This document shows, piece after piece, positions 36,623-46,361 of a stretch of 64,000 bases of DNA. The notes under the pieces were generated by a model. The model saw nothing but the letters and a program-made list of their open reading frames with translations, was not told the origin of the DNA and ran no database searches. Both the position numbers and the translations under genes were made by a program. The stretch comes from Drancourtella massiliensis. GTDB taxonomy: Bacteria; Bacillota; Clostridia; Lachnospirales; Lachnospiraceae. Numbering within the stretch: the first letter of the stretch is position 1; each line of letters starts with the position of its first letter. The stretch is taken from the NCBI RefSeq assembly GCF_016900655.1, contig NZ_JACJKH010000001.1, forward strand, positions 62,001-126,000, in the 5' to 3' direction.

Positions 36623-39280
36623 ATGAAGAAGATAAAAGAAAAAGAAATCAAAGGAATTTACGGGATTGCGCTTCTTCTGTTTTTGATCTTTCTGTTTGTC
36701 CCGGTTATCGTACTGTTTCAACAGTCTCTTGCAGGTGAGTCAGGACTTTCCCTGGCACACTACAGTGAAATGCTGACACAGAGAGGATTCGGCCTGGCTG
36801 TACGGCACAGCCTGGAAGTTTCCATCGTCAGCGCGGTGGTGGCAACACTCCTTGCGTTTTTACTTGCGTACACCGTACATTATACAAATGCACCTGGAAA
36901 ATATAAGAAATTTATCCGTCTGGCAGCACAGCTTCCAATGCTTCTGCCGACTATTACATACGGATTTGCCATTATCTATTCTTTCGGAAAACAGGGACTT
37001 CTGACAAGGCTCTTTGGAAGACAGCTGTTTGATATCTACGGATTTAACGGACTTGTGATCGGATATGTGATCTACACCCTTCCGGTATCCTTTATGCTTC
37101 TGTCCAATACGATGGAATATATCGACAAGAAATTTACGGTTGTCTCCAGAATCATGGGAGACTCCCCGCTGAAAACATTCCAGCAGACGATCATCCGTCC
37201 GCTGCTTGGAACCTTTGCAACATCCTTTGTACAGTGCTTTTTCCTCTGCTTTACCGATTACGGTATTCCGGAATCCGTGGGAGGAGAGTACGAAGTTGTT
37301 GCAACCGTACTTTACAATGAGATGCTTGGAAGTATCCCGAATTTCAACAACGGAGCGGTAGTAGCCGTGATCATGCTGATTCCTTCGATTGTCAGCATCC
37401 TGCTTCTGAAATTCCTGGAACGATACAACATCCGGTATACGAAGATCTCCGCAATCGAATTAAAGAAAAACAAGACAAGAGACATCCTCTGCTCGGTCGG
37501 ATCGGCTGTGATCCTGATCTGTGTATTTGCAGTCTTTGCTGTGATCTTCATCATGCCGTTTATTCAGGAATGGCCTTATCAGGCAGTGTTTACACTGGAT
37601 CACTTCCGCGATGTATTCAACGACAATACATTGACGGCAGTATATAAAAACTCATTGTTTGTAGCATTTATGACGGCGATTTTCGGAACCCTGCTTGCTT
37701 ACGGATGTGCGCTTGCTTCCGCGCGGAGCAGCCTGAGAGGATCCGCAAAGCAGGTGGTAGAAAGCACAGCCCTGATCACCAACACCATTCCCGGAATGGT
37801 TATCGGTATTGCATATATGCTTGTGTTCTCAGGAACATCGCTTCAGAACACTTTTTTACTGATCATCATCTGTAACATGATCCATTATTTTTCTACACCG
37901 TACCTGATGATCAAGAACGCGCTTCTGAAGCTGAACACATCCTGGGAGGCGACAGCGAAACTGCTTGGCGACTCCTGGGGGAAAACCCTCATAAGAATTA
38001 TCACACCGAATATGTCATCTACACTTCTGGAAGTGTTCGGATACTATTTTGTGAACGCAATGGTAACCGTCAGCGCGGTGATTTTCATCGCGGGAGCGAG
38101 AACCATGGTCATTACGACAAAGATCAAGGAATTACAGTATTTCATGAAATTCAATGAGATTTTCGTACTGTCCATCCTGATCCTTTTGACCAATCTTTGC
38201 ATAAAGGGAGTATTAGTCCTCCTTTCAGATAGAAAAAAATCTGAATTTAAAGTGAAAAAGGAGAAAAAAATTATGAAGATGAAAAGTGTGACAGCAATGT
38301 TTATGGCATGTCTGATGGCCGGCTCCGTAATGCTTGGCGGATGTTCCGGATCAGATGCGGCTTCAGGATCTTCAGAGGATCAGATCATTATCTATTCCAA
38401 CGCTGATGAAGAGGCGGTAGATGCCATGAAAAAAACACTGGATGATAATGGATATGAAGGCGGATATGTATTCCAGACATTCGGAACATCCGAACTGGGA
38501 GGAAAGCTGATCGCGGAAGGAAAGAATCTGGAAGCAGACATGGTGACAATGAGTTCTTTCTACCTGGACAGTGCTCAGGAGCAGAACAGCATGTTTAAAG
38601 ATCTGACATTTGACTATACAACACTCAGTGAAAATGACAGTTCTGATTTCTACGCACCGATTACAAAACAGGAAGGCGCGATCATTGTCAATACAGAACT
38701 CTTAAAGGAAAACAATCTGGACACACCGACCTGCATCAAGGATCTGGCAGATCCGCAGTACAAGGACATGATTTCCGTGACAGATATTAAGAGCTCTTCT
38801 ACGGCATGGCTTCTGATTCAGGCACTTGTAAGCGAATACGGTGAGGAGGAAGCACAGAATATTCTGTCGGATATTTACGCAAATGCAGGCGACAACATCG
38901 AAGATTCCGGTTCCGCACCGCTTAAAAAAGTACGTGCCGGAGAAGTGGCAGTCGGATTTGGTCTGAGACATCAGGCGGTAGCAGATAAAGAAGAAGGACT
39001 TCCGATTGACTATGTCGACCCGACGGAAGGAAACTTCTCTCTGACAGAGTCTGTAGCTGTTCTCGACAAAGACAACGGAGACAAAGCAGACAAGGCAATG
39101 GAGATGGCGCAGTGCATCATTGAAAAAGGAAGAGAAGAACTTCAGAAAACATACCCGCTTGCTGTATATGAAGGAGAGACAGATTCCGACAACAAATCTG
39201 CTTATCCAAAGGTATTCCCGGAAAAACTGACAGTAGACTTACTGGAAAAACATCAGGAAATCTCAGAAGCAGCAAAATAA
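36623..39280 (+). CDS. Double-domain ABC permease fused in frame to a substrate-binding lipoprotein
   Basis: One uninterrupted 885-codon frame encodes two proteins' worth of sequence. Residues 1 to about 540 hold two BPD-type permease domains with about 12 membrane segments and two EAA-like loops (SRIMGDSPLKTFQQTIIRP and AKLLGDSWGKTLIRI). Residues 551-885 are a periplasmic-type binding protein starting with a signal peptide and lipobox LGGC (Cys574). No stop codon separates them; the join is SEFKVKKEKKI then M551. An internal ribosome-binding site suggests that the second part is also made separately. The operon context indicates 2-aminoethylphosphonate import. Confidence 0.85.
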   Translation: MKKIKEKEIKGIYGIALLLFLIFLFVPVIVLFQQSLAGESGLSLAHYSEMLTQRGFGLAVRHSLEVSIVSAVVATLLAFLLAYTVHYTNAPGKYKKFIRLAAQLPMLLPTITYGFAIIYSFGKQGLLTRLFGRQLFDIYGFNGLVIGYVIYTLPVSFMLLSNTMEYIDKKFTVVSRIMGDSPLKTFQQTIIRPLLGTFATSFVQCFFLCFTDYGIPESVGGEYEVVATVLYNEMLGSIPNFNNGAVVAVIMLIPSIVSILLLKFLERYNIRYTKISAIELKKNKTRDILCSVGSAVILICVFAVFAVIFIMPFIQEWPYQAVFTLDHFRDVFNDNTLTAVYKNSLFVAFMTAIFGTLLAYGCALASARSSLRGSAKQVVESTALITNTIPGMVIGIAYMLVFSGTSLQNTFLLIIICNMIHYFSTPYLMIKNALLKLNTSWEATAKLLGDSWGKTLIRIITPNMSSTLLEVFGYYFVNAMVTVSAVIFIAGARTMVITTKIKELQYFMKFNEIFVLSILILLTNLCIKGVLVLLSDRKKSEFKVKKEKKIMKMKSVTAMFMACLMAGSVMLGGCSGSDAASGSSEDQIIIYSNADEEAVDAMKKTLDDNGYEGGYVFQTFGTSELGGKLIAEGKNLEADMVTMSSFYLDSAQEQNSMFKDLTFDYTTLSENDSSDFYAPITKQEGAIIVNTELLKENNLDTPTCIKDLADPQYKDMISVTDIKSSSTAWLLIQALVSEYGEEEAQNILSDIYANAGDNIEDSGSAPLKKVRAGEVAVGFGLRHQAVADKEEGLPIDYVDPTEGNFSLTESVAVLDKDNGDKADKAMEMAQCIIEKGREELQKTYPLAVYEGETDSDNKSAYPKVFPEKLTVDLLEKHQEISEAAK
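38273..39280 (+). CDS. Substrate-binding lipoprotein (PhnS-like), internal start within the fused frame
   Basis: AAAGGAG at 38256-38262 precedes ATG 38273, giving a 335-residue lipoprotein: signal peptide MKMKSVTAMFMACLMAGSVM, lipobox LGGC (Cys24), then a type II binding-protein fold (IIIYSNADEEAVDAMKK). It would be lipid-anchored outside the membrane and deliver aminoethylphosphonate to the permease. Independent translation from this site is the simplest way to obtain excess binding protein. The same codons are also readable as the C-terminal half of the permease ORF. Confidence 0.7.
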   Translation: MKMKSVTAMFMACLMAGSVMLGGCSGSDAASGSSEDQIIIYSNADEEAVDAMKKTLDDNGYEGGYVFQTFGTSELGGKLIAEGKNLEADMVTMSSFYLDSAQEQNSMFKDLTFDYTTLSENDSSDFYAPITKQEGAIIVNTELLKENNLDTPTCIKDLADPQYKDMISVTDIKSSSTAWLLIQALVSEYGEEEAQNILSDIYANAGDNIEDSGSAPLKKVRAGEVAVGFGLRHQAVADKEEGLPIDYVDPTEGNFSLTESVAVLDKDNGDKADKAMEMAQCIIEKGREELQKTYPLAVYEGETDSDNKSAYPKVFPEKLTVDLLEKHQEISEAAK

Positions 39281-39390
39281 GACATGATCAATTAAGACAA
39301 ATGCAGACTGCCGGAAAATAAGGCCGGCGGTCTGTCAATGCGTCTGAGCGGATGCGAAAATACAGGAAAAAGGAAAGGAAAACGAAAATC

Positions 39391-40485
39391 ATGAAGAACT
39401 ACAAATTACTCACACCAGGACCGCTCACCACAACGGATACTGTAAAAAAGGAGATGCTGTTTGACCATTGCACATGGGATGACGACTACAAACAGATTAC
39501 ACAGGAGATCAGAAAAGAACTGTTAAAACTGGCTCACGTTTCCGAAGAGGACTATACCGTTGTCCTGATGCAGGGAAGCGGAACGTTCGGCGTGGAGTCT
39601 GTACTGACCAGCGTCATTGGAGAAGATGAAAAACTTCTGATCGCAGCAAACGGTGCTTACGGCAAACGTATGGCGTCAATTGCGGAACATGCAAAAATTG
39701 ACTACGTTCTTTATGAAGAAGATTTTGATAAAGTACCGGATGCAGGAAAGATCGCGGCATATCTGGATGAGGATGCAAAGATTACACATGTTGCCATGGT
39801 ACACAGCGAGACAACATCCGGAATCTTAAATGACATTGCATCCGTTGCAAAAGTAGTAAAAGAAAGAGGAAAGACATTCATCGTGGATGCTATGTCAAGC
39901 TTCGGCGGCGTGGATATCCAGGTGGGAGAACTTGGTATTGATTTCATCATCAGCAGCGCCAACAAATGTATCCAGGGCGTTCCGGGATTCTCCTTTATTA
40001 TCTGCAGAAGAGACAAGCTGATGGAGAGCAAAGGAAAAGCAAGAAGCCTTTCTCTTGATCTTTACGATCAGTGGGAAACCATGGAGAAGGATGGAAAGTG
40101 GAGATTTACATCACCGACCCATGTGGTACTTGCATTCAGACAGGCGCTTCGCGAACTGGAGGAAGAAGGCGGCATTGAAAAGAGACAGGAACGCTACGAG
40201 AAGAACAATCAGATTCTCATTGAAAATCTGGCAGAGCTTGGCATCAGGCCATATGTAGGAGCAGATGTTCAGGGACCGATCATTACAACCTTCTACTATC
40301 CGGAACACCACAACTTCTCCTTCCAGGATATGTACCAGTACATCAAAGAAAGAGGATACGCGATTTATCCGGGAAAAGTAACGGATGCAGATACATTCCG
40401 TATCGGAAACATCGGAGAGATCTATCCGGAAGATATGGTAAAGGTGACAGCAATCATTTCAGAATTTTTAAAGGAGAGAAACTAA
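39391..40485 (+). CDS. phnW: 2-aminoethylphosphonate--pyruvate transaminase
   Basis: PhnW transfers the amino group of 2-aminoethylphosphonate to pyruvate, giving phosphonoacetaldehyde and alanine. The 364-residue fold-type I aminotransferase starts LLTPGPLTTTDTVKKEML. It has GSGTFGVES, VDAMSSFGG and the PLP lysine (Lys192) in SSANKCIQGVPGFSF. ATG 39391 follows AAAGGAAAGG. The 110 bp between the binding-protein gene and phnW show no terminator. It is followed by phnX after 1 bp. Confidence 0.95.
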   Translation: MKNYKLLTPGPLTTTDTVKKEMLFDHCTWDDDYKQITQEIRKELLKLAHVSEEDYTVVLMQGSGTFGVESVLTSVIGEDEKLLIAANGAYGKRMASIAEHAKIDYVLYEEDFDKVPDAGKIAAYLDEDAKITHVAMVHSETTSGILNDIASVAKVVKERGKTFIVDAMSSFGGVDIQVGELGIDFIISSANKCIQGVPGFSFIICRRDKLMESKGKARSLSLDLYDQWETMEKDGKWRFTSPTHVVLAFRQALRELEEEGGIEKRQERYEKNNQILIENLAELGIRPYVGADVQGPIITTFYYPEHHNFSFQDMYQYIKERGYAIYPGKVTDADTFRIGNIGEIYPEDMVKVTAIISEFLKERN

Positions 40486-40486
40486 G

Positions 40487-41254
40487 ATGAAATACGAAGC
40501 AGTGATTTTTGACTGGGCAGGAACGACGGTGGATTACGGATGCTTTGCACCGGTACAGGCATTCCTCGATTCCTTCCATGAATACGGAATTGACCCGACC
40601 ATGGAGGAGGTCAGAGGACCGATGGGAATGCTTAAAATCGACCATATCCGGACCATGCTTCAGGGAGAACGCATCAGCGGACTGTGGAAAGAAAAATATG
40701 GAAGAGACTGGACCGAGGAAGATGTCCATGCGGTTTACGAGCTCAGCGAGAAGAAACTTCTGGAAAACCTTCCGAACTTCGCAGATCCGAAACCGTACGT
40801 GATCGAAACGGTGAAAGAACTCCGCGAGATGGGACTGAAGATAGGATCCACAACCGGATATACCGATGACATGATGGCCATCGTTGCTCCGAAGGCAAAA
40901 GAACTTGGATACGAGCCGGACTGCTGGTTCAGCCCGAACGCGGTGGAAAACCACGGACGTCCGTACCCGTACATGATCTTCAAGAACATGGAAGCACTTG
41001 GACTTTCCGATGTGAGAAAGGTTATCAAAGTCGGAGATACGGTATCCGATATCAAAGAAGGAAAGAACGCAGGAATGGAAGCAGTCGGAATCCTGGAAGG
41101 AAGTTCTGTTCTCGGACTCTCCAAAGAGGAATTTGACGCCCTTTCCGAAGAAGAAAAGAAAGCACAGTACGAAAGAGCGGAGAAAATTTACAAGGATGCG
41201 GGAGCAGACTATGTGATTCTCGACATCAGAGGCATTCGCGATATCGTAAAATAG
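40487..41254 (+). CDS. phnX: Phosphonoacetaldehyde hydrolase
   Basis: This HAD-superfamily enzyme (255 residues) cleaves the C-P bond of phosphonoacetaldehyde to acetaldehyde and phosphate. The nucleophile Asp9 is in VIFDWAGTTVD. The Schiff-base lysine, Lys50, is in GPMGMLKIDHI. HAD motifs II and III are GSTTGYTDDMM and KVGDTVSDIKEGKNAG. It starts one base after phnW and is the last gene of the phosphonate operon. Confidence 0.95.
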   Translation: MKYEAVIFDWAGTTVDYGCFAPVQAFLDSFHEYGIDPTMEEVRGPMGMLKIDHIRTMLQGERISGLWKEKYGRDWTEEDVHAVYELSEKKLLENLPNFADPKPYVIETVKELREMGLKIGSTTGYTDDMMAIVAPKAKELGYEPDCWFSPNAVENHGRPYPYMIFKNMEALGLSDVRKVIKVGDTVSDIKEGKNAGMEAVGILEGSSVLGLSKEEFDALSEEEKKAQYERAEKIYKDAGADYVILDIRGIRDIVK

Positions 41255-41283
41255 GAGAAAACCGCTAAAATCGGCAAAAAACC

Positions 41284-41312
41284 TTGATTTTGTCAAAAAA
41301 ACGTGCTATAGT
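41284..41312 (+). promoter_or_regulatory. Promoter of the rimP-nusA-infB operon
   Basis: TTGATT (41284-41289), a 17-bp spacer and TATAGT (41307-41312) with an extended TG before the -10 box. Confidence 0.65.
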
Positions 41313-41337
41313 GCATATAGTTACATAAGAAATCGGC

Positions 41338-41408
41338 AGAAGAGTGGACGTCATGTTCACTCTTCTTTAATTCTGCGGGTTGTCCCCGTACAAAGGACGG
41401 TTTTTTAT
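41338..41408 (+). promoter_or_regulatory. Structured leader of rimP with terminator-like second hairpin
   Basis: AGAAGAGTG and CACTCTTCT form a 9-bp hairpin (41338-41366). Further on, GGTTGTCC and GGACGGTT can pair, with four G-T pairs, just before TTTTTT. This could be an attenuator in front of the operon, but the second stem is weak. Confidence 0.4.
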
Positions 41409-41445
41409 GACAGGCATGAAAATCTGAAAGAGAAAGGATGTTAGG

Positions 41446-41913
41446 ATGTCAAAAAGAGAAAGCTACGAACAAAGAACAGAGGAATTGCTGATTCCGATCC
41501 TTATGAAGTATGAGTTTGAACTGGTTGACGTAGAATATGTGAAAGAGGCTGGCACCTGGTATTTAAGGGCCTATATCGACAAGCCGGGCGGAATTGCCAT
41601 CAACGACTGCGAGGTCGTAAGCAGAGAGCTCTCTGATCTTCTGGATAAAAAGGATTTTATCGACGACAGCTATATCCTGGAAGTGAGTTCGCCGGGGCTT
41701 GGAAGACCGTTAAAGAAAGACAGGGACTTTGCAAGAAGCATCGGGGAAGAAGTGGAGATCCGGACATACCGGATGATTGACAAGCAGAAAGAGTTTACCG
41801 GAGTGTTAGAGGAATATGACAGTGATTCTGTGACGATTTCTTATGAAGATGGAACAAAACAGAAGTTTGACAGGAAAGAGATTGCATTGATCAGGCTGGC
41901 ATTTGATTTTTAG
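41446..41913 (+). CDS. rimP: Ribosome maturation factor RimP
   Basis: RimP assists late 30S subunit maturation. The 155-residue protein has the two-domain family pattern: FELVDVEYVKEAGTWYLRAYIDK, then VSRELSDLLD, SYILEVSSPGLGRPLKKDRDF and a C-terminal SH3-like barrel. The start follows GAAAGGATG. It leads the classic rimP-nusA operon. Confidence 0.96.
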   Translation: MSKRESYEQRTEELLIPILMKYEFELVDVEYVKEAGTWYLRAYIDKPGGIAINDCEVVSRELSDLLDKKDFIDDSYILEVSSPGLGRPLKKDRDFARSIGEEVEIRTYRMIDKQKEFTGVLEEYDSDSVTISYEDGTKQKFDRKEIALIRLAFDF

Positions 41914-41935
41914 TGTTTAGGAGGAAAAGAAAGCA

Positions 41936-43120
41936 ATGAGTACAGAATTAATGGAAGCGCTTACCATACTGGAACAGGAGAAGGACATCAGCAAGGAGAC
42001 CATGCTGGACGCAATTGAAAATTCCCTGATGAACGCCTGCAAAAACCATTTCAAAAAAGCGGATAATATTAAGGTCGTGATGAACCGTGAGACCTGCGAT
42101 TTCGCGGTTTACGCTGAGAAGACCGTAGTGGAGGAAGTGGAAGATCCGGAGGAGGAGATCAGTCTTGTAAATGCGAAGATGATGGACTCCAAATATGAAC
42201 TTGGCGATATTGTACAGGTACCGATCGATTCCAAATCCTTTGGACGGATTGCGACACAGAACGCGAAGAACCTGATCCTCCAGAAGATCCGGGAAGAAGA
42301 ACGCAAGGTCGTTTATGATCAGTACTTTGAGAAGGAAAAAGACATTGTGACAGGAATCGTGCAGCGTTATGTGGGACGCAACATCAGCATTGATCTTGGA
42401 AAGGCAGACGCCATGCTGACCGAAAACGAGCAGGTCAAAGGGGAAGTATTCAAGCCGACAGAGCGTATCAAACTTTACGTGGTAGAAGTAAAGAATACGA
42501 CAAAAGGACCGAAAATTCTCGTATCCCGTACCCATCCGGAGCTTGTAAAACGTCTCTTTGAGTCCGAGGTGACTGAGGTGAAAGACGGTATCGTTGAGAT
42601 CAAGAGCATTGCAAGAGAAGCAGGATCCCGTACAAAGATTGCCGTATGGTCCAATGATCCGGACGTGGATCCGGTTGGAGCATGTGTCGGAATGAACGGA
42701 CAGAGAGTGAATGCCATCGTGAACGAATTACGTGGCGAGAAGATCGACATCATCAACTGGAGCGACAACCCGGCCATCCTCATCGAAAACGCGCTGAGTC
42801 CGGCGAAGGTTATCTCCGTTGCAGCAGATCCGGAAGAGAAGACAGCAAGCGTCATCGTGCCGGATTACCAGCTTTCTCTTGCCATCGGTAAAGAAGGACA
42901 GAATGCAAGACTGGCCGCAAGACTGACCGGATACAAGATCGACATCAAGAGTGAGACTCAGGCAATCGAATCCGGAGAACTTCCGGCAAACTACATGGAT
43001 ATGCCGATGGAAGAAGGCGTATTCGAGTCGGACATTTATGAAGATGACGTTTATGAGGATGACGCATACGAAGATGGCATAGATGAAGAAGAAAGTTACG
43101 GGGATGAAAGTGATGAATAA
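41936..43120 (+). CDS. nusA: Transcription termination/antitermination factor NusA
   Basis: NusA binds RNA polymerase and modulates pausing, termination and antitermination. The 394-residue protein has the N-terminal domain ([17 protein letters not shown]), an S1 domain (about residues 130-200), and KH1/KH2 domains with [19 protein letters not shown] and [18 protein letters not shown]. It lacks the acidic repeats of proteobacterial NusA. Instead it ends in an approximately 35-residue Asp/Glu/Tyr-rich tail built on [12 protein letters not shown]-like repeats. Confidence 0.97.
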   Translation: MSTELMEALTILEQEKDISKETMLDAIENSLMNACKNHFKKADNIKVVMNRETCDFAVYAEKTVVEEVEDPEEEISLVNAKMMDSKYELGDIVQVPIDSKSFGRIATQNAKNLILQKIREEERKVVYDQYFEKEKDIVTGIVQRYVGRNISIDLGKADAMLTENEQVKGEVFKPTERIKLYVVEVKNTTKGPKILVSRTHPELVKRLFESEVTEVKDGIVEIKSIAREAGSRTKIAVWSNDPDVDPVGACVGMNGQRVNAIVNELRGEKIDIINWSDNPAILIENALSPAKVISVAADPEEKTASVIVPDYQLSLAIGKEGQNARLAARLTGYKIDIKSETQAIESGELPANYMDMPMEEGVFESDIYEDDVYEDDAYEDGIDEEESYGDESDE

Positions 43121-43385
43121 AAAGATCCCAATGCGCAAATGTGTCGGGTGCGGGGAGATGAAAAACAAAAAGGAGATGCTCCGCGTCATCCACACGAAGG
43201 AAGGGGAATTCCTTCTGGACGCAACAGGAAGAAAAAACGGAAGAGGAGCCTACCTCTGCTTTTCCAGAGATTGTTTTCTAAAAGCAGTAAAGAACAAAGG
43301 GCTGGAACGCTCTTTTAAGCAGGCGATTCCAAACGAAGTGTATGAACAGCTGGAAAAGGAGATGGAGCAGATTGAAACTGAATAA
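43113..43385 (+). CDS. rnpM: RNase P modulator RnpM (YlxR)
   Basis: The 90-residue DUF448 protein contains PMRKCVGCGEMKNKKEMLRV and GRKNGRGAYLCFSRDCFLKA, the family's signature cysteine-containing motifs. YlxR/RnpM binds RNase P RNA in Bacillus. It overlaps the end of nusA by 8 bp. ATG 43113 has GGGGA eight bases upstream, while in-frame ATGs at 43083 and 43104 are less well placed. Confidence 0.92.
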   Translation: MNKKIPMRKCVGCGEMKNKKEMLRVIHTKEGEFLLDATGRKNGRGAYLCFSRDCFLKAVKNKGLERSFKQAIPNEVYEQLEKEMEQIETE

Positions 43386-43686
43386 AGGTCTGTCACTTTT
43401 AAGTCTGGCTACCAGGGCGGGAAAGACAAAAAGCGGAAACTTTCAGACAGAGCAGGCGGTCAAGTCAGGGACGGCTTATCTTGTGATTATCGCCGCGGAT
43501 GCCTCTGAGAATACAAAAAAGAAATTCCGTAACATGTGTAGCTTTTACGACGTTCCGATTCTGTTTTATGCAGATCAGGACACCCTGGGTCATGCAATGG
43601 GAAAAGAATTCCGCACAAGTGCTGCGGTGACAGATGCGGGATTTGCGGACGAGATTAAGAAACAGCTGACAGTGGAAGAAGAATAA
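43372..43686 (+). CDS. L7Ae-family RNA-binding protein YlxQ
   Basis: The 104-residue protein has the L7Ae/L30e fold signature: [24 protein letters not shown], then [17 protein letters not shown]. It probably binds kink-turn RNA. TTG 43372 is chosen because it gives the conserved LNKGLSLL start and has AAGGAG upstream; it overlaps rnpM by 14 bp. It belongs to the nusA-infB operon. Confidence 0.9.
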   Translation: MKLNKGLSLLSLATRAGKTKSGNFQTEQAVKSGTAYLVIIAADASENTKKKFRNMCSFYDVPILFYADQDTLGHAMGKEFRTSAAVTDAGFADEIKKQLTVEEE

Positions 43687-43709
43687 AATTGCATATAGGA
43701 GGTAGTTGG

Positions 43710-46352
43710 ATGTCAAAAGTGCGAGTACATGAATTAGCAAAAGAGATAGATAAAACGAGCAAGGAAATTATGGATTATCTGAAAGGGAACGGAGCGGACC
43801 TGAAAAGCCACATGAGTTTTCTGACAGAGCAGCAGGTGGAGGATGTGAAGAAGAAATTCGGAAGCGCCGGACACAATGCAGAAGCTCCGAAAAAGAAAAC
43901 TATTGTTCAGGTTTTCCGGCCTCAGAACACACAGGGAGGACAAAGACGCCAGAACGCAAGAGGTGCCCAGAGACCGGGCGGACAGCAGGCGTCAGGAAGA
44001 ACAGGAATGGATAAGGAAAAGAGAGAAGGATACGTATCTGCCCAGGAGAGAGGGCGCGACAATAACCGTCCGGCAAGAGACGGAAACAAAGACCGTCAGG
44101 GAAGAGATTTTCGCGACAGAGACCGTCAGGGTCAGGGAAGAGACGGCAATAAAGACCGCCAGGGAGGAAAAGACTTCCGTGACGGAAGAGACCGCGACAG
44201 AGACCGTCAGGGCAGAGGATCAAGAGATAATAAAGACAGAGACCGCCAGGGCAGGGATTTCCGCGATAAAGACCGTCAGGGAGGAAGAGATTTCCGCGAC
44301 GGAAGAGACCGCGACAGAGACCGCCAGGGCAGAGATTCCCGCGACGGAAGAGATCGTGACAGAGACCGTCAGGGCAGAGGATCAAGAGACGGAAGAAACA
44401 ACGGACCGTCTATCCCGGCACCGATGGTAGCCGAGCAGAAGCCGCAGAGAAGAAACCAGAAGGATAATTATAAGAAGAAAGACTATGACCGCGATGATGA
44501 ACGGGAAGGCAGGTTTGGCCAGAAGCAGGGCAAAGGCAGGAAGAACCAGCAGCCTGTAATGGAGAAACCGCAGCCGAAGCAGGAGAAGAAGGAAGAGCAG
44601 ATCAAGCAGATCACAATTCCGAAGATGCTCACCATCAAGGAGCTGGCAGACGCGATGAAGATCCAGCCGTCCGCTATTGTTAAGAAACTGTTCCTTCAGG
44701 GCAAAATCGTGACAGTCAACCAGGAGATCGACTTTGATACTGCAGAGGAGATCGCAATGGAGTTTGACGTGCTCTGCGAGCAGGAAGAAGAAATCGATGT
44801 AATCGAAGAGCTTTTAAAAGAGGAAGAAGAGGACGAAAAGAAGATGAAAAAACGTCCACCGGTTGTCTGCGTTATGGGACACGTTGACCATGGTAAGACT
44901 TCCCTCCTCGATGCAATCCGTCACACGAATGTAACAGACAGAGAGGCCGGCGGAATCACACAGCATATCGGAGCATCTGTTGTCAACATCAACGGAGAGA
45001 GCATCACATTCCTTGACACACCGGGGCATGAGGCATTTACGGCAATGCGTCTTAGAGGTGCATGTTCCACAGATATTGCAGTACTTGTCGTTGCAGCAGA
45101 CGATGGTGTCATGCCGCAGACGGTAGAGGCGATCAACCATGCCAAGGCGGCGGGCGTTGAGATTGTTGTCGCGATCAACAAGATCGACAAGCCAAGCGCG
45201 AATATCGAACGTGTAAAACAGGAGCTGACAGAGTATGAGCTCATCCCGGAAGACTGGGGTGGAAGCACGATTTTCGTTCCGGTATCCGCGCATACAAAAG
45301 AAGGTATTCCGGAGCTTCTTGAGATGATCCTTCTGACAGCGGAAATGCTTGAGTTAAAAGCAAACCCGAACAGACGCGCAAGAGGTCTTGTGATCGAAGC
45401 GCAGCTTGATAAAGGAAAAGGACCGGTGGCTACTGTCCTTGTACAGAAAGGAACACTCCGTGTGGGTGACGCCATTGCAGCCGGATCTGCGTTTGGTAAA
45501 GTCAGAGCCATGATGGATGACAAGGGAAGACGTGTCAAAGAGGCCGGCCCATCCATGCCGGTTGAGATCCTTGGATTCAATGACGTCCCGAATGCGGGTG
45601 AAGTCTTCGTTGTAAGCAAGAACGAAAAAGAGGCAAGAAACTTTGCGGAAACCTTTATTTCCCAGAATCGTATGAAGATGCTGGAGGAGACAAAATCCAA
45701 GATGTCTCTGGATGATCTGTTCAACCAGATTAAAGAAGGAAACTTAAAAGAACTGGATATCGTAGTCAAAGCGGACGTACAGGGATCTGTAGAGGCGATG
45801 AAGCAGAGCCTTCTGAAGCTGTCCAACGATGAAGTTGTTGTAAAAGTGATCCACGGCGGAGTCGGAGCCATCAACGAATCCGACGTTATGCTTGCATCTG
45901 CGTCCAACGCGATCATCATCGGATTTAATGTTCGTCCGGATGCGGCAGCAAAAGAGACAGCAGAAAGAGAAAATGTTGACGTTCGTCTGTACCGTGTCAT
46001 CTACAATGCCATCGAAGACGTGGAAGCTGCCATGAAGGGTATGCTCGATCCGATCTTCGAAGAACAGGTGCTTGGACACGCGGAAGTACGCCAGACATTC
46101 AAGGCTTCCGGAGTCGGAACCATTGCCGGTGCTTACGTTCTGGACGGTATCTTTGAACGTGACTGCTCCGCAAGAATTATCCGCGACGGAATTGTAGTAT
46201 TTGAAGGAAAACTTGCTTCACTGAAGCGTTTCAAAGATGATGTCAAAGAAGTAAAAGCAGGATACGAATGTGGTTTCGTATTTGAAAAATACAATGACAT
46301 CAAAGAAGGCGATCAGGTAGAAGCATTCAAGATGGTAGAAAAACCAAGATAG
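43710..46352 (+). CDS. infB: Translation initiation factor IF-2
   Basis: IF-2 is the GTPase that places initiator tRNA on the 30S subunit. The N-terminal IF2_N domain ([21 protein letters not shown]) is followed by an unusually Arg/Asp/Gln/Gly-rich disordered region (about residues 110-235) built on DRQGR and [11 protein letters not shown] repeats. A second IF2_N domain ([22 protein letters not shown]) precedes the G domain: [32 protein letters not shown]. Domains II-IV complete 880 residues. The start follows AGGAGGTAG. Confidence 0.97.
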   Translation: MSKVRVHELAKEIDKTSKEIMDYLKGNGADLKSHMSFLTEQQVEDVKKKFGSAGHNAEAPKKKTIVQVFRPQNTQGGQRRQNARGAQRPGGQQASGRTGMDKEKREGYVSAQERGRDNNRPARDGNKDRQGRDFRDRDRQGQGRDGNKDRQGGKDFRDGRDRDRDRQGRGSRDNKDRDRQGRDFRDKDRQGGRDFRDGRDRDRDRQGRDSRDGRDRDRDRQGRGSRDGRNNGPSIPAPMVAEQKPQRRNQKDNYKKKDYDRDDEREGRFGQKQGKGRKNQQPVMEKPQPKQEKKEEQIKQITIPKMLTIKELADAMKIQPSAIVKKLFLQGKIVTVNQEIDFDTAEEIAMEFDVLCEQEEEIDVIEELLKEEEEDEKKMKKRPPVVCVMGHVDHGKTSLLDAIRHTNVTDREAGGITQHIGASVVNINGESITFLDTPGHEAFTAMRLRGACSTDIAVLVVAADDGVMPQTVEAINHAKAAGVEIVVAINKIDKPSANIERVKQELTEYELIPEDWGGSTIFVPVSAHTKEGIPELLEMILLTAEMLELKANPNRRARGLVIEAQLDKGKGPVATVLVQKGTLRVGDAIAAGSAFGKVRAMMDDKGRRVKEAGPSMPVEILGFNDVPNAGEVFVVSKNEKEARNFAETFISQNRMKMLEETKSKMSLDDLFNQIKEGNLKELDIVVKADVQGSVEAMKQSLLKLSNDEVVVKVIHGGVGAINESDVMLASASNAIIIGFNVRPDAAAKETAERENVDVRLYRVIYNAIEDVEAAMKGMLDPIFEEQVLGHAEVRQTFKASGVGTIAGAYVLDGIFERDCSARIIRDGIVVFEGKLASLKRFKDDVKEVKAGYECGFVFEKYNDIKEGDQVEAFKMVEKPR
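44052..44400 (+). repeat. Degenerate tandem repeats inside infB
   Basis: Units such as GACAGAGACCGTCAGGG recur many times in frame, with a longer composite unit repeated around 44170, 44290 and 44345. They encode the DRDRQGRG-type disordered segment of IF-2. Confidence 0.75.
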
Positions 46353-46361
46353 GATGAAAAT

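Noticed and set aside
44921-46000. 359-codon minus-strand Ser/Thr-rich ORF opposite infB
   Set aside because: Antisense to the IF-2 G domain; composition is the reverse complement of conserved codons.
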